Source: Capsicum annuum (taxonomy: Eukaryota > Streptophyta > Magnoliopsida > Solanales > Solanaceae). From it: 64,000 bases of DNA. The stretch spans positions 410,998-474,997 of the forward strand of contig NW_025850773.1 in assembly GCF_002878395.1 (NCBI RefSeq), in the 5' to 3' direction. A program made the position numbers and the translations under genes. Below are positions 50,655 through 61,559 of this stretch, piece after piece. The notes beneath the pieces are model-generated. The model was not told the DNA's origin. It ran no database searches and was given only the letters and a program-made list of their open reading frames with translations. Position 1 is the first letter of the stretch. Each line of letters begins with the position of its first letter.

Positions 50655-51835
50655 ACTGGTGATGATACTTAATAGACCATCGTAGATCATGACCTATGTC
50701 AGACATCAATTTGTCTAGTCTACCGTAGACTTACACCTTTAGTAGTGCATCGATTAATCTCCTGATTATGCGTAGACTACAGTGATCTATGTACACTTCT
50801 ATAGACCATCACTTGGATGTAGTATAAAAATGAAAAAATAAATTAAAAATAATTTAAATAGATAATCACATATTTTGGGGCTGGTGGAAGAAAATAATTT
50901 AATTAACAATGATTTAAATAGATAATCACATGATTTAAATAGATAATCTTAGATTGTTGGTGACACTTGTAGACTCCCATCGATGTTGACCCATGTCAAA
51001 TTCATGTAAAAATATATTTGTGCTTTGAGGGTCCATCGATTAGTCTGGTCTACCATAGACTTACACCTTTAGTAGTGCATCGATTGATTTTCTGAATATT
51101 CACAGACCACGGTGATCTATGTACACTCCTATAGACCATCACTTGGATGTAGTTAAAAAATGAATAAATAAACTAAAAATAAATATAGTGTGGATTTCTA
51201 CACATGTAAATGAGTGTAAACAAGACACATAATCATATTAGAGCTTATAAAAATTAGGGAGGGGGTGAATTAAGGAGTGTGTGGATGAGTAGTGGTTGAA
51301 TGTTCAATATCCTAAGAGTAATGTTTGTCAAAGCACAAGTATGTATTGAGGATATGTATTGTATTTGATGACTACACATTTCACATACTCCTTCCATCAC
51401 CACCCCTAAATCAAAAGAGTGTGTGGAATTGATAGTGGTTGAACAATTATCATCCTCAATATAATATATATCCTTAATATATACATGTGCTTTGATAAAC
51501 ATTACTCTTAGGATATTGAACATTCAACCACTACCCATCCACACACTCCTTAATTCACCCTCCCTAATTTTTATAAGCTCTAATATAATTATGTGTCCTG
51601 TTTAAACCCACTCACATGTGTAGAAATCCATACTACATTTATTTTTAATTTATTTATTCATTTTTTAACTACATCTAAGTGATGGTCTATAGAAGTGTAC
51701 TTAGATCACCGTGGTCTATGAATATTCAGGAAATCAATCGATGCAGTACTAAAGATGTACGTCTACGGTAGAGCAGACTAATCGATAGATGACATAGGTC
51801 ATGATCTACGATGGTCTATTAAGTGTCACCACCAG
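50655..51835. repeat. Large inverted repeat in MULE-2
   Basis: Left arm 50655-51361 and right arm about 51464-51835. The word TAGACCATCGTAGATCATGA (50673) is inverted near 51793-51812; GTAGTGGTTGAATGTTCAAT (51289) is inverted near 51515. The left arm contains a direct duplication (50655-50950 against 50958-51180, sharing ACTTACACCTTTAGTAGTGC), so it is longer. Loop about 100 bases. Confidence 0.85.
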
Positions 51836-51844
51836 TCCAAGATT

Positions 51845-52215
51845 ATCTATTTAATTTTTTTTAATTAAATTATTTTTTTCCACCAGCCCCACAACATGTA
51901 ATTATCTATTTAAGTCATTTTAATTTAATTATTTTCTTCTACCAGTCCTAAAACATGTGATTATCTATTTAAATTATTTTTAATTTAATTATTTTCTTCC
52001 ACCAGCCACAAAATACATGATGATTTATTTAAATATTTTTTAATTAAATTATTTTCTTCCACCATCCCCAAAATATGTAATTATCTATTTAAATCATTTT
52101 AATTTAATTATTTTCTTCCACCAGCCATAAAACACGTGATAATATGTTTAATCTTTTTTTAATTAAATTATTTTCTTCCACTAGCTCCAAAACATGTTAT
52201 TATTTATTTTAATTT
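51845..52215. repeat. 60-bp tandem repeat, about six copies
   Basis: TTATTTTCTTCCACCAGCC with its ACCAG word at 51882, 51941, 52001, 52061 (ACCAT), 52120 and 52180 (ACTAG), period 59-60, each followed by AAAACATGTGATTATCTATT. The inverted counterpart beside the left arm (50870-50950) has only about one and a half copies. Confidence 0.9.
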
Positions 52216-52679
52216 GACTGATGAACCATCGATTCACATGATCTACGATCGACTTATATGTCCAGTCGAGGAAAGACTGAGTATACGATTGATGATAGAC
52301 TATATATTACTTTTTACTCTTCCTAAAATTAGTCAGAAATGGACCACTACTGTAAATTGAACAAGGCATAACCGCCACATAAAAAAAAATAAGGGATCAC
52401 AATAAATATGGTAAACATAATGTTCAAACAAACTGAAACATACTTATATTAAATTTGTTCATTGCATTACATAATTACAGCAAAAAAGGGAAAATAGAAT
52501 AAGCTTTCTTTTAACAAAATCCTACTAAGAAAACTACTTCAGCAATGAACAAATGAAAAAAACTTAAAAACATAAACTAAAATAAAAAATTAAAATAAAT
52601 TATGGAGATGGTTGGGGGTGATGTAGTTATTGCCGTCCATTCTAAAACGCTCCAGAATTGCTCAGAGGAAACGAACAAT

Positions 52680-52823
52680 TCATCGAAGCTCATGCTCCAA
52701 GTACCGTCGATCTTCTCCCAGGCCGTAGAAAAAATGGTCAAAGTCGTTTTGAAGCAGCAACAAATCATAGTGACGAGAGGGAACTCGCCTGATTGGGTGA
52801 AGGGGAATTCTGCGACCAGGCAT
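52680..52823 (-). CDS. Conserved small MULE ORF (smORF), intact copy
   Basis: On the minus strand MPGRRIPLHPIRRVPSRHYD is followed by LLLLQNDFDHFFYGLGEDRR and YLEHELR, stop at 52680 (47 residues; an in-frame ATG at 52886 would add 21). It aligns with MULE-1 36890-37021 from the Arg-rich start through the (N/H)YDLLLL(R/Q)NDF core to the HEL end. Position is equivalent too: directly downstream of the transposase on the same strand. Substitutions are spread out while the core is kept, suggesting selection in the recent past. Predicted soluble and helical; it could be a DNA- or transposase-binding helper, but this is a guess. mudrB of maize is not similar as far as I can tell. Confidence 0.65.
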   Translation of the reverse strand: MPGRRIPLHPIRRVPSRHYDLLLLQNDFDHFFYGLGEDRRYLEHELR

Positions 52824-52915
52824 ATTTTTTGATTTGGGTGAAAAAGAAGAAGAAGAGGGTTTTTGATGTTTTGGATTTAGGGACAAGCGAAGGGTTGCGT
52901 AGAAATAGACACTGT

Positions 52916-52926
52916 ACTTATAGACC
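52916..52926 (-). promoter_or_regulatory. TATA box of MULE-2 small ORF
   Basis: On the minus strand GGTCTATAAGT lies about 95 bases upstream of the MPGRR start, with the same GGTCTATA context as MULE-1 at 36817-36829. Confidence 0.55.
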
Positions 52927-53304
52927 TATAGATGACGTCCTTTCATCTCTCTACCCAATGGTCAGTCGACGTGTTTGAGAAGAGAAAATGTTTGATTTGC
53001 GTATACCAGCAGCTTTTCTCGTGAACAGACATTTTTTCAGCTTTTCATTAAATAGGAACGGAAAACAATGATTTATTACATCAATTAGAGAGATAAGGCA
53101 GGAAAATGACCAACATAGCGTGTTTGATGAGCAATGATATAACCAATACATAATATTTTGTAGACCTTGTGAAATATATGCCGTAGACTTTACTTAGTCT
53201 ATCATATACAACGCTTTAAGTCGATTACAACTGAACGTTAAAATCTACAGAAATGCACATTTAGCCCCCAAAACAGTAGCTTTACAACTGAAGCTAAAAA
53301 AAGC

Positions 53305-55608
53305 CTATCTATGATTTGTTGTCATTCTACACGTGGTTCTTTTGTGGTTGGATTTCTTGCATATTGAACACCTATTCCTCCTTTTGGACTTGAATGTCTC
53401 ACTGATGTCCATAGCGCATTTGAATTTCTTTCTTCTGAGTTTGGGATCATAGGGAGGTGGAGAAATTTTAGTATCTAGCAATTTCTATAGCACAGTCCAT
53501 TCGACCTGTGGAGGGACAACGTTAATTGCTTTCAAGTATGCGAGGAGGTAACTTTCAGCTTTATAAATTGGCAAAGAGTACTCATAGATGGAGTTACCAT
53601 AACCTACGCCATCGCTATACTTTGCTCGCAAAGCTGCCATCACATGTTCGCATGATATTTTCACTAAGTTAAATTTCCGACAGGAATAACTCCTCTCCAA
53701 GAGATTGACCTTGGCAGTAACACCATTTTCAAACACCGTGTACTGGTCGAGAACCCCATTTGGATTACTCACATACAAGAAATCGCTCACACTCTTATTA
53801 TCCCTTAGGATCCTTTCTGCATAAGGTACAAATTTGTTCTCTTTACTATCGACAAAGGCATGTCGCTCCCTAAAATTTTCACCAAATTTTCTAGCAATTG
53901 AATTGAATATGTACAACACGGGGTAATCCCATTCATCCGTCAAAATTGAGTTGAGCAACTCGGTGATGTTTGTGGTCATCACGTCGTACCTATTACCCGG
54001 GAAGTGTGCTCTACTCCATTATTCAAAACCAAGCACGTTTTTAAGGATATGTGCTACCTCGGTGAAATTAGTCTTTAATTCCGCAAAATTATCGCTAAAC
54101 TCATCAAAGGAATAAGCCTTTATCGCAGCGTAGAATAGATAAAGATGTTCTCCATAGTATTGATTTACGAAGATTTTCAGCGAGGTGCCTCATGCAAAGT
54201 CTGTGATATGCACGACTGTATACAAGGGAGAAGGCATTGACTATGCTAATATTCCTGTCAGAGATGAGACATAGATCTGGTTTATCTTCTACTATAGACT
54301 TTAGCTTCTCGAAAAAGAAGGTCCAAGAAGCATCGTTCTCTTTATCCACAACACAAAAGGCAATCGAAAAGATATGGTTTTTGGTGTCCTGTGCAACGAC
54401 ACTCAGCAGAACACCCCCGTACTTGTCATACAAATATGTACCATCGACGGCTATTACCTTTCCCATGTGGGCATATCCTCGTATGCAAGTTCCGAACGCT
54501 AAGAAGTAGTAAATGAACTATTCATCCATTCGGTTTACCATGATAGAGTAAGAAGACCAAGGATTCAATAACTCCACCATGTGGGAAAAAGCTGGCAAGC
54601 AAGCATATCCGTGCTCCGGTGTTCCACAATGATGTTTTTAGCAATTACACTTCCTTTTCAATACATCCAATAGCTTGCGTTGCAATGCATTAAACATAAT
54701 CCTTTGAATTTCTCTTATGCTTAGACCCTTACTATCTTTAAAATGATTTACGCATACTGAAGCAATCAATTCGGATGAGAATTTATTGTGCCTGCGGGTG
54801 GCGTGTTCAACACCGCATGTGTGCAACCCAACATACTTGTATATGCAAAATCTGTTCGAGGTTTCGTACTTTTTTGCCTGCAATAACCATACACAACCAC
54901 GAGATAAGCATTTTTTCTTAATCAATTTGGTGTAGCTCTTCTCCATGTAATAATAAAAAAGCTGCTTCATCACTGCTGTGTCTAGTAGCATTTTCATCTC
55001 TTTCTTATCGACGAATGTTTGACCATAATAGAAATTGATTCCGTCGGTGAAGGAGTGTCCTGATTGTGATCTTGTTCCACAACCTTCTTCATCATCTTAT
55101 GAGTCTGATGAAAAGTCTTCCATATACATAGAATCATCTTTTATATTAATTGAATGATCGCTATCATTCTCGTAATCATTCAAATTGTCGTTGATCAAAT
55201 CATCCTCGACTGTCGGGCTAAGTGGTGGTGGTGCTGATGAATTCAACGGTCCTTTAAAGGACCTCTCAACCACATTTATCCTCAAAATAGGCCTAAAGCC
55301 ATTTGAATCAGTACCCATTATGTACGTCAAAACACATACATCGTTATTTATGATCGTTGGATTCACCTTTTCCCTCGAATGCGTTAGATAACTAATCACC
55401 AAGTCACTCGGCGTGCAATCTAGATCCCCGCTCTGCATTACGCTTGCAACAAATTCATCATACGAATTGTTTTATCGTACGAATTATTGCGGCGAACAGG
55501 AATGTGAATTGTCACCTTGGTAAATGATCTCCATTTCCAACATTTGGGAGTCTCCACCCATTCTCCCATGAAATCACTAGAAATCAGAACAAATTCTGCA
55601 ATAGACAT
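53305..55608 (-). pseudogene. MULE-2 MuDRA-type transposase, nearly full length
   Basis: Minus reading starts MSIAEFVLISSDFMGEWVET at 55608. A 17-base partial duplication near 55460-55475 shifts the frame; it resumes MQSGDLDCTPSDLVISYLTH (55438). DNA-binding domain: DKKEMKMLLDTA, C-VWLLQAKKYE and HTCGVEHATRRH (54997-54790). DDE domain: VIAVDGTYLYDKYGGVLLSV (first Asp) and LISDR (second Asp), then CMRHLAENLR (54466-54180). C-terminal: FPGNRYDVMTTNITELLNSI, FRERHAFVDSKENKFVPYAE, SWIM remnant SCRKFNLVKISCEHVMAALR with one Cys changed to Tyr, and an intact C-x2-C-x4-H-x4-C knuckle near 53340 before the stop at 53305. Stops/frameshifts at about 54650, 54520, 54165, 54020 and 53484 inactivate it. 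It is closely related to MULE-1's transposase. Confidence 0.85.
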
Positions 55609-56327
55609 CCTAGAACTAAGCTTTCTTCGACAGTAGATTATGCTTAGGGTCTATGTCGGGATGTATGCACAGTCGATGACTGACGATGACGGGTCGATGG
55701 CTGCGCAGATATCCGTACAAAAACTTAAAATTGCAAATATTGCTTCTAATCAATGATTGTTGGGTTTATGGAATAGAGAAGAACTTGGAGTTGCCTGAGC
55801 TGTTGTAATGTACTTTCTAAAGTGGTTTTGCGTAATGTGAGCGATTTAAAGCTTTTTAACAATGGTGGAAAGTGTGTTTGAGAAGATAGGAAACAAATGG
55901 GGTAACAATGGATGCAATGGACAAGCTTATGATGTTTGTGGACTGATTTACAGTTGATCGCCGGAAAATAACACCGAAAAAGTGGCCAAAATCGGAGCAT
56001 TTTAGATGAAAAAATAACCACCTTCTATTTTTAGCTTTTGAATTATTTTTAAAATATTTTTGGAAAACCTAGATATTTTGTATGTATAATGATGGATGAT
56101 GGAGTGAGTTGAAGTGTATTATTAGAAACTTATGGGTGAATTTGTTAAGTTGGAAGTATTTGGTTAAAGTTAATTGTTATAAAAGTTGTGGCTGAAACTG
56201 TTAAGTTGGAAAAGTTTGTGGTGAGGTGAAATTAAGTGGGTATATGACCATTTTTTTCAAACTTTTGGCTATTTGACAAAATAGTTTCGTAAAACAACCT
56301 TTTTGGCATACTTGCTCAAGAAAGAGG

Positions 56328-56457
56328 TTAGCCAAATATGAAAAGTTTTATATTTTTTGTTTCAATAAAAGTAAAAATAATTATGGTATTAATTTTTTTT
56401 CCTTCTAAAAAAGAAAAACTTAATTTTGGTAAAACAATCAGTACAAAAATCTTAACA
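56328..56457 (-). repeat. 5' LTR of TRIM-like element, segment right of MULE-2
   Basis: It continues the LTR exactly where 46353 leaves off (TTAGCCAAATATGAAAA...), ends CTTAACA and is followed by the AAAAG duplication. Confidence 0.9.
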
Positions 56458-56605
56458 AAAAGTAGCTAGAATTATAAAGAGTAGTTGAAAATTTTCTAAT
56501 CAGAAATCAGATTAAAGGAATTGGTACCGTAACTATAGGGGTTTTGCAAACCCTGTGCAAATAATATTTAAAGGGGCCGATAGAATTATTGACCCTTAAA
56601 TTTTA

Positions 56606-56818
56606 CTCCCTCCGTTTAAAATAGAATGATTCATTTTTCTTTGTAGCAACTTTTTGATTTTAACTTTGCACATGACATATTTAATATCACAAAATTGAAG
56701 GGTATTTTGGTACATTTGACATATCTTTAATTTAACACTATAAGATTCAAAAGTCTTCTTTATCTTTTTAAACTCCGTACCAAATTAAATTAGATCATTC
56801 TTTTTTATACTAAGAGAG
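56606..56818. mobile_element. Stowaway MITE, 213 bp
   Basis: CTCCCTCCGTTTAAAATAGA at the left and CTAAGAGAG at the right, with TA on both sides (56604-56605, 56819-56820). The interior resembles the second copy at 57050-57288 (AAAATTGAAGGGTATTTTGG-like block). Confidence 0.8.
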
Positions 56819-56936
56819 TATTTATTACTATATAAATTTGCTTTCATTCTTTTTGGCTCAATTGAGAGCCTTTTATGGCAAGTAATTAAAGTGATTTGGT
56901 TCCTTCTCTATCCTTTACACATTCTAACAGTCTAAC

Positions 56937-57048
56937 ACGCATACTCACGCGGAGGGAGTCTGCTAAGTCCTAATACACAGTGAAAACATAATACGCATAC
57001 TCACGCGGAGGGAGTCTGCTAAGTCCTAATACACAGTGAAAACATAAT
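56937..57048. repeat. Exact 56-bp tandem duplication
   Basis: ACGCATACTCACGCGGAGGG... at 56937 recurs identically from 56993; the second copy abuts the Stowaway element at 57050. Confidence 0.95.
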
Positions 57049-57049
57049 A

Positions 57050-57288
57050 CTTCCTCCGTTTGAAAAAAAAATCCTTTCTAGTCTGTTTCAGAAAGGATAA
57101 TTTTTTTCTTTTTTGATAATATTTTTAGTTTAACTTTTCACATTACATGTTTAAGAGTACAAAATTAAAGGATATTTTGGTACATTTCACATAACTTTAA
57201 TTTAGGACCATAAGATTCAAAAATCTTTTTTATGTTTTTAAATTCCGTGTCAAGTCAAACTAAGTCATTCTTTTTTTAACGAAGGGAG
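57050..57288. mobile_element. Stowaway MITE, 239 bp
   Basis: CTTCCTCCGTTTG at the left and GAAGGGAG at the right, flanked by TA (57048-57049, 57289-57290). It is homologous to 56606-56818. Confidence 0.8.
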
Positions 57289-57610
57289 TACTAATGTACT
57301 CTGTTATAGGAATACATGTAGTTAATATCCCATTTCAGTTTATATGAATGTGTTTGATTGAGCGGAGATTTAATCGCTAGTTCAACATATATAGTAATTA
57401 AACTCAAATAAACATTAATTATAATAGTTATGTACATTGTTACATGACTGTCCGAGACTAAATAAACATAAGAAATACATATAAACCACACACCCACACC
57501 CCCAAAACACACACACAGCATGCAAGAAATAAACGTGAATCTCCTAACAACCTTACGTGAGATCACCCAGAAATTTCATGAGAGACCACAAACAAAGCTT
57601 TAGCCCACTC

Positions 57611-57617
57611 TATAAAA
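57611..57617 (+). promoter_or_regulatory. TATA box of the 65-aa gene
   Basis: TATAAAA in CCACTCTATAAAATCTTC, 97 bases upstream of the ATG at 57708, followed by a CT-rich leader: a good plant core promoter. Confidence 0.65.
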
Positions 57618-57707
57618 TCTTCTCCAAATAATCACAAAGCAAGCAAGTAAGCTAGCTCTTCTTCTCACAATCATTCACATAATTAAAGAGTGAAAGAGTG
57701 ACTGAAG

Positions 57708-57905
57708 ATGGCTGATAAAGGAAAAGCAAAAGAAGTGATGGTTGAGAAAACTAATAACGGAGTATTTCCACACAAAGCCAAGAGTGGAAGTGTTTTTCCC
57801 AAAGAGCAAAAGTCGGTGAAGGCCATGGCTGTTGTAAAGATGGGTAAAATTGTCTCCTCTTCTTGCAAGAATGGCAAAAAAAAGATCAATCCTCAGGACA
57901 ACTAG
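57708..57905 (+). CDS. Small protein, 65 aa, GSVFPKEQKSVKAMA family
   Basis: Intact frame MADKGKAKEVMVEKTNNGVF, then PHKAKSGSVFPKEQKSVKAM and a Lys-rich C-terminus ending NPQDN. It shares NGVFP-(H/F)-K-x-K-x-GSVFPKEQKSVKAMA and a KIV/KII-KK tail with the 73-aa protein at 42721-42942 on the opposite strand. It is basic with no signal peptide or membrane helix. The clear TATA box, CT-rich leader and absence of any frame damage indicate a live host gene. Function is not known to me. The two genes were likely tandem or neighbouring duplicates now separated by MULE and TRIM insertions. Confidence 0.8.
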   Translation: MADKGKAKEVMVEKTNNGVFPHKAKSGSVFPKEQKSVKAMAVVKMGKIVSSSCKNGKKKINPQDN

Positions 57906-58841
57906 CTAAAAAATGCATGATTTATTTCCTATTTAAGAGATTAATACTTGTGAAATTTCGTTTACAAATGTAATAATGTACTATGCTGACCAGTATTATG
58001 CTTCTAGGTACATATTAAGTAATATAATATGTATCCTATGCTGCATCTGTTCACAATGGTTAGATTTTCTTTTTCTTTTTTTGGGTTATTTGAATAAATC
58101 AGATCCATTAGATAGTTAGGAGGACATGTGTCAAGATTATATGAGTGTACTTGGAATGAAGAGATCTTCTACCGTACGTAGGGGAACCCAATCCGAGAAA
58201 AATTTCCGTAATGTATCATTTATATATGCAGTTGTCAATTAGAAAACTTCTTGTATTTAACTAATCTGAACTCAAAAATATTAGGAAAATTTACCCAATC
58301 ATCACTATCTATCTATATTATTAGATAATTATTACGTAATAATCTCCATTTATCAACACCACAAAAATTATTACTGATTAATAAAAGTAAATATTAAAAT
58401 CTGAAAAAAAAAAAATTAGAATAGAAAAGGTACAACCTCCCTTACCACGTAACGTCGAAAAAAAGAAAAAAAAAAAAAAAAACTGTCTCAATGTAAATCA
58501 GTTTTTTAACTCTTTGTAGTAACTACTCCCTTATATAGATTACAAGATCAATTTTTTATCTCATTATCCTTCTTGGTATTTCATTCTGGAGATTCCCGTC
58601 ACAACTAAAGAATCATATCTCAAATATGACTTCCGATAATAGTATATATTTCAAATTTTCTTATGGTTGATGAGTTTTTCGCTTCGAAGTTATTTCTATG
58701 TTATCAGTACATCATTTTTTTTTTTACTTTCCATCTCTGTTCTATTTGTAGGTCAAGAGGGTGGCGTTAGGAAGTGTTTGAGACACAATTGATAATGTTT
58801 ACTTATTAAATTGTTTGGCTCTTATTTACCAATTTCCCCAT
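57906..58841. other. 3' flank of the 65-aa gene; poly-A run
   Basis: No gene is seen. A long A-rich run (about 58452-58482) might mark a retroposed fragment but no source was recognised. Confidence 0.4.
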
Positions 58842-59146
58842 TGTCACGATCCGACCTGGGGCCTAGTTACGATGGGTATCTCAAGCTCACCAAGGGTCGG
58901 AGACCATCCCCTTTGTCTAGTCATCTAAGCACAATAAATATAATAGCGGAAGCAACCCAAACATAATGTGAAAGATAGATAGGTAACTCAATAGAAACTA
59001 AAAGTCAATAGACGGTGACCACCCACACATTGTCCACAAAAGCCTCTAAGAAAATCGAACATCAACCTAGGTCAGGACATGCCCCGACTATAGCCAAAAG
59101 GAATCCAAAAGTGATTTTCTAAGACAACATAAAGAAACCATGAAGT
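58842..59146 (+). mobile_element. Truncated LTR fragment
   Basis: TGTCACGATCCGACCTGGGG followed by GCCTAGTTACGATGGG is a start sequence I associate with LTRs of Solanaceae retrotransposons. It extends to where a CACTA-type terminus begins; no second LTR is in the window. Confidence 0.5.
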
Positions 59147-59950
59147 CACTACAACATAATGCATATATAGCTAATTTCATAGATAAATATGAAAAAGTCC
59201 GTAGCTAAACACTTTAGTCACAAATTTTCTTTCCGTGAAATTCGTAGCAAAAAGTGACGTAACTAAAAGTTAGCAACAAAATTTACATGACATGTGGCTA
59301 AGTACTAATACTTATAGCTATACAATTATTATGTTTGTAGTCATGATAGTAAAAAAAAAAATTTCTACGAAATATACATTTATAGCAAATAATTTTACTC
59401 TTTTGCCACAACAAATAAAATTTATAGCAAATTTTATATCGTAGCCACAATATTTTTTTTTGTGGCAAAAGACTATATTTGCTAAGAAAATTAAAAGAAG
59501 TGGCTATTTTATATTTGAGACTCCTAATAAAAATACTTGTAGTTATCTATGAGTTAGAAAATTTGTGGCTATCAACTAAAAAATTTTACCACAAATATTT
59601 TTGTACATGGCTAAGAATTTATTATTTTTGTCATAAAATATATAAATTAAGTCAATTCATTATTTTTTTCATGAAATATATAAATTATAATTATTCTTTT
59701 AATTTGGTATGAAAAATAAAAATGTATAATCACATTTTTGGTAATACATATGTGGCTAAACTACAAAATTCATTGCCGTGAATAGAAGAATACTGTCATA
59801 AGCATTATTAATCACAATAATTTATATAATGTAACTAAAATAAAAAATATTAAATTCCAAAATAATTTTCAACAATTTCATTATTACAAATTAAAGAATT
59901 TTTTGCTAGCTTTGTTCGTTTGATACATACTGTAGCTACGAATTCATTTT
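59147..59950. mobile_element. CACTA-type terminus with subterminal repeats
   Basis: CACTACAACATAATGC at 59147 looks like a CACTA terminal sequence. It is followed for about 800 bases by many variants of GTAGCTAAA, GTGGCTAA, ATAGCAAAT and GTAGCAAAA, a subterminal array. The opposite end was not found. Confidence 0.5.
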
Positions 59951-61227
59951 TGAGATTTCAAAATAATTGTCAAGTTATATACAATTGTATTTTACAATTT
60001 TGAGAATTATCACAATATACAATTTTTGTAAGACAATATCTTATTTGTGTCCAATAAAACATAGTATTTCTCTCACCTTTAATGTTCTTGAACTGCACCT
60101 TAACTTGACCAATATCTATTTTAAGTTTTCGTTTATATATATTTTTTTCACTAATATGTCTATCAATAATTGCAAAATATATTTGCACCAAGAAAATCAA
60201 GAATAATGATTATATATGCAATTGTTTGTATACATAGAATTTCAAATAGAAAAAATGTGTCTTAGATAATTCTTTTACTAAAATTTTTAACAAATAAAAA
60301 CAAGAAAAAATGCAAAGCAACTAAAGATGTAAACAAACTTACACACTTTATAAACTTCTTCAAACCTATAATTATTGATCTCAAATTTCAATATACAATA
60401 ATAATATACTCAAGGTAATCTCAAAAGTGAGAGATGTCAATTTCAATATTAATACTTTAAAACCTACATGAATAGAAAATTTCTTTTACTTGAGAATTCT
60501 ATATTATATCGCCTACAAAAGAAAAAGTTAAATAGAAAAATATCACATAAACAATTTCAACTCAAATTAAAAATTAAGATAAGGGTAAGATGAATGGGGA
60601 GGGGAGGGGAATGGAAGAGGGGAACAACAATGGATTGGGGAGAAACGAATGAGATATGAGTGTTTGTTAAGTGGGAAGTGGGATTAGATTATTTAATTCA
60701 ATTTTAACATTTGGGTGAAAATCTTAATTTTTTGAATTTTTTTTTATATTTTGGGGGAGATTTTGGGGTTTGAAATGGAAAGGGTGGAGGTGTGGCTGGA
60801 GGAAAATTTTAACATGTGACGATAGTCCCCATTTTATTAAAATAAAAGAAAACCAATTGTATTAAAATTTAAAACAAAAGAAAGCCAATGGTAGTATTTT
60901 CTTTTTTGGCCAATTGATCTTTGTGTTTTCTTTACCTATTATTATAGGTATATATTTTTCTTTTATTTTTACAAACGCTATTATTTATATGAATTTAAAA
61001 TATTTTTTTCAATTTCTGAGGTAGGAGTAAGGTAGTAGGTAGGGTAATTGAGTTAAAACTGACAAAAGAGTTTGAAAATGAGGTGTAGGTGACTCAAGTC
61101 TTAATAATTGAGTGGAGGTGATAATTAATTTATTATGGATTAAGAACGTAGGAGAAGTTTGAGAATAACCCACAAGTTTTTTTAATTAATACTTTGATCC
61201 AAATGTAAAAACCTAATATAACTAGAA
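59951..61227. other. AT-rich, no gene recognised
   Basis: A purine-rich patch (about 60590-60660, GGGGAGGGGAGGGG) and AT-rich sequence only. Confidence 0.4.
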
Positions 61228-61435
61228 ATGGAGGGGGAGGGGGGAACACGCGTGTCTCTCTCTTCTCATTTATTGTTGTTTTCTCTCTCTTCACAATTTT
61301 TGTTGTTCATTGTTGTTGCTGCTTTATTCATCATCTTCTGCTTCATTATCATCATCTTCTACTTCATTATCATCTTCATTTTCTTCTTGTCGACCATTGT
61401 TGTTATTTTTACTGCTATTGCTGCTACTTGACCAA
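61228..61435. repeat. Low-complexity TTG/TCA/TTC triplet region
   Basis: Imperfect runs of GTTGTT, CATCATCTTC and TTATTATC; overlapping short ORFs reflect this bias and are not supported. Confidence 0.6.
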
Positions 61436-61559
61436 TTTTTTAGGTCAAATTTTATTTCGTACATCTCTTTCCTCTTTGGCATTACTTCATAGGTGACTTT
61501 GGTAAGTAAAATTATAATTTTTAGCTGAATTTATCATTTGGGTAATTGCTATTGTGCTG

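Larger units (their letters stand above)
46354..56317. mobile_element. MULE-2: complete Mutator-like element, about 10 kb
   Basis: The direct repeat AAGAAAGAGG (46344-46353 and 56318-56327) flanks it, and the intact sister LTR supplies the empty site. Left end GGAATAATTGGCAAAAAGG and right end (reverse complement) GAGCAAGTATGCCAAAAAGG are inverted, with further shared words AAACTATTTTG and CCCACTTAATTTC (46401-46413; complement 56228-56240). Contents left to right: DUF1985 gene (+), large inverted repeat, 60-bp tandem repeat, small ORF (-), transposase (-). This is the MULE-1 layout in mirror image. The first element base could be 46353 if the duplication is 9 bp. Confidence 0.92.
45291..56457 (-). 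mobile_element. TRIM-like small LTR element, split by MULE-2
   Basis: Without MULE-2 the element is about 1.2 kb: LTRs of about 420 bp starting TGTTGGG and ending CTAACA or CTTAACA (plus-strand view), and an interior of about 350 bases (45710-46061) with no ORF. The direct repeat AAAAG (45286-45290 and 56458-56462) is an exact 5-bp target duplication. On the minus strand the primer-binding site TGGTATCAG and a purine tract (AAAAAGGAAAAATT) are correctly placed, so it reads right to left. Short LTRs, a tiny interior and absent genes fit TRIM elements. Confidence 0.9.

Noticed and set aside
55746..56021. 91-residue minus ORF near the MULE-2 end
   Set aside because: It lies in the terminal non-coding region upstream of the transposase start with no counterpart in MULE-1.
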